From CAZVWW01 sp964631265 (GTDB taxonomy: Bacteria; Thermotogota; Thermotogae; MWEM01): a DNA stretch of 7,364 nucleotides. Position 1 is the first letter of the stretch. Each line of letters starts with the position of its first letter. The translations under genes were made by a program, and so were the position numbers. The notes beneath the pieces are model-generated. The model was not told where the DNA came from and ran no database searches. It saw nothing but the letters and a program-made list of their open reading frames with translations. Positions 6,654-7,364 of this stretch are shown piece by piece. The DNA is taken from positions 1-7,364 of the forward strand of contig CAZVWW010000111.1 in the NCBI GenBank assembly GCA_964631265.1. The letters are read 5' to 3'.

Positions 6654-7364
6654 ATGAAAAGAACACTTTATGCCTTAACGATCATTAGTTTCATGTTGGT
6701 TGTCTTTCTGGGAGGGTGTATGTTCTCAACCGGCCCCACCGTGAACAGAACCGGTTGGGCAATCGGACAAAACGAGGAAAATTCGGCCGTTATCTTTCAC
6801 ACATCCGACAGTGGCAAGACCTGGACCGTCCAGGGCGATCCCCGTCGATGGCCCGGACTTGGCGGCAATGACATCAGCGCAGTTGATGATAATACCGCCT
6901 GGGCTGCCCTCGGAGATGACGCAACAGAGAATGCTTCCGGCGCTATCATTCACACGGTGGACGGCGGCGAGACATGGGAGATCCAGGAGTTGCCCGAAGG
7001 TGCTTTCGGAAGTGTTAAGCAGATCAAGGGGCTTAGTCCCCAGGAGGCGTGGGCCGTAACTCTTGAGGGAACCGTTCTGCACACCACGGACGGGGGCAGT
7101 AACTGGACTATGGTTTCCACCGGTGAGGTGGATATCGAACAGGTCAACCGCATGGATGTCAAGGGTGAGGACATATGGATAGCCGATGTTGGAAGCGGCG
7201 TAAACGGGATCATTCATTCAGCTGATGGCGGCCAAACCTGGCGCAAGGAGACTTTGACAGACCCGGCAGAGGATCTGGACGGGCCGATGGCCATCACCAT
7301 CGTTGACTCGCAGACCGCCTGGGCGGCTGTGAGGCCCGAAGCCAACCTCTACCGGACAGAGGAC
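6654..7364 (+). CDS. Lipoprotein with Asp-box (BNR/Ycf48-like) beta-propeller repeats, partial at 3' end
   Basis: An open frame of 237 codons continues past the window edge with no stop. The N-terminus is a lipoprotein signal peptide: Lys2/Arg3, a hydrophobic core at about 5-19, then lipobox LGGC with Cys22 as the lipidation site. The residue after Cys22 is Met, not Asp. The mature part is made of repeats about 43-51 residues apart, each carrying an Asp-box (S/T-x-D-x-G-x-x-W): TSDSGKTW (50-57), TVDGGETW (101-108), TTDGGSNW (144-151) and SADGGQTW (189-196), with a fifth starting at 235 (TED) at the edge. Each box is preceded by an xWA or xWI strand (GWAIG 34, AWAAL 82, AWAVT 132, IWIAD 174, AWAAV 222). 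This is the pattern of Ycf48-like, BNR and sortilin-type beta-propellers. Such domains usually bind proteins or glycans. Sialidase activity would need the Arg-Ile-Pro motif and arginine triad, which are not seen in the visible part. Its role is unknown and a link to the transporter is unproven. Confidence 0.88.
   Translation, partial: MKRTLYALTIISFMLVVFLGGCMFSTGPTVNRTGWAIGQNEENSAVIFHTSDSGKTWTVQGDPRRWPGLGGNDISAVDDNTAWAALGDDATENASGAIIHTVDGGETWEIQELPEGAFGSVKQIKGLSPQEAWAVTLEGTVLHTTDGGSNWTMVSTGEVDIEQVNRMDVKGEDIWIADVGSGVNGIIHSADGGQTWRKETLTDPAEDLDGPMAITIVDSQTAWAAVRPEANLYRTED
6801..7364 (+). repeat. Protein-level tandem Asp-box repeats
   Basis: Asp-boxes start at 6801, 6954, 7083 and 7218, with a fifth beginning at 7356. 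Each encodes [ST]-x-D-[SG]-G-x-[TN]-W, usually with a preceding His (H[TS]xD). Repeat lengths are 153, 129, 135 and 138 bp. The DNA copies are diverged, so this is an old structural repeat of propeller blades, not a recent duplication. At least one more blade should follow beyond the window. Confidence 0.85.

Noticed and set aside
6726..7217. 163-codon open frame on the - strand across the lipoprotein gene.
   Set aside because: The + strand reading shows a lipobox and regular Asp-box repeats, so it is the coding one. The antisense frame arises from the repeated GG-rich codons.
1..7364. Search for CRISPR arrays, tRNA or rRNA genes, insertion sequences, transposases, toxin-antitoxin or phage genes.
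   Set aside because: Nothing of the kind was seen. Almost all sequence is accounted for by seven genes, and no direct-repeat array, transposase motif or terminal inverted repeat was found by eye.

Overview
The window is a compact, one-directional gene block on the + strand with no large gaps. It encodes a complete peptide-type (Dpp/Opp, family-5) ABC importer, a cytosolic M20-family amidohydrolase, and the first 237 codons of a lipoprotein built from Asp-box repeats that runs off the right edge. Spacings are 4 bp, 13 bp, a 4-bp ATGA overlap, 21 bp, 86 bp and 52 bp. This looks like one operon, or an operon with a regulated internal junction. The left edge begins at the first gene's Shine-Dalgarno, so the promoter and any upstream genes are not visible.

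Layout: 17-949 and 954-1862 are the two inner-membrane permeases (DppB- and DppC-like). 1876-2847 and 2844-3794 are the two ATPases (DppD- and DppF-like), each ending in the peptide-transporter C-terminal domain with four cysteines. 3816-5348 is the solute-binding protein, starting at GTG behind a near-perfect Shine-Dalgarno, with a Sec signal peptide and no lipobox. 5349-5434 is the only sizeable intergenic region. It holds a strong stem-loop with a T-rich tail, plus a competing pairing that would cover the next gene's Shine-Dalgarno. 5435-6601 is an AbgB/PM20D2-type M20D metallo-amidohydrolase. 6654 onward is a Ycf48-like/Asp-box lipoprotein with four complete repeats visible.

Working model (inference): the binding protein captures a small peptide or peptide-like amide in the periplasm, the BCDF complex imports it, and the amidohydrolase cleaves it in the cytosol. 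The lipoprotein has no evident link to this chemistry and may simply be a neighbour, although no terminator separates it from the hydrolase.

Organism: a bacterium with a roughly balanced base composition, strong AGGAGG-type ribosome binding sites and frequent AGA/AGG arginine codons. A signal-peptide-bearing binding protein that is not a lipoprotein fits a diderm (two-membrane) cell. The style resembles peptide-fermenting anaerobes such as Synergistota, Thermotogota or Spirochaetota, but nothing here fixes the phylum. Most of the window is ordinary transporter biology. The parts most worth a second look are the 5349-5434 junction, the transporter-hydrolase pairing and the Asp-box lipoprotein.
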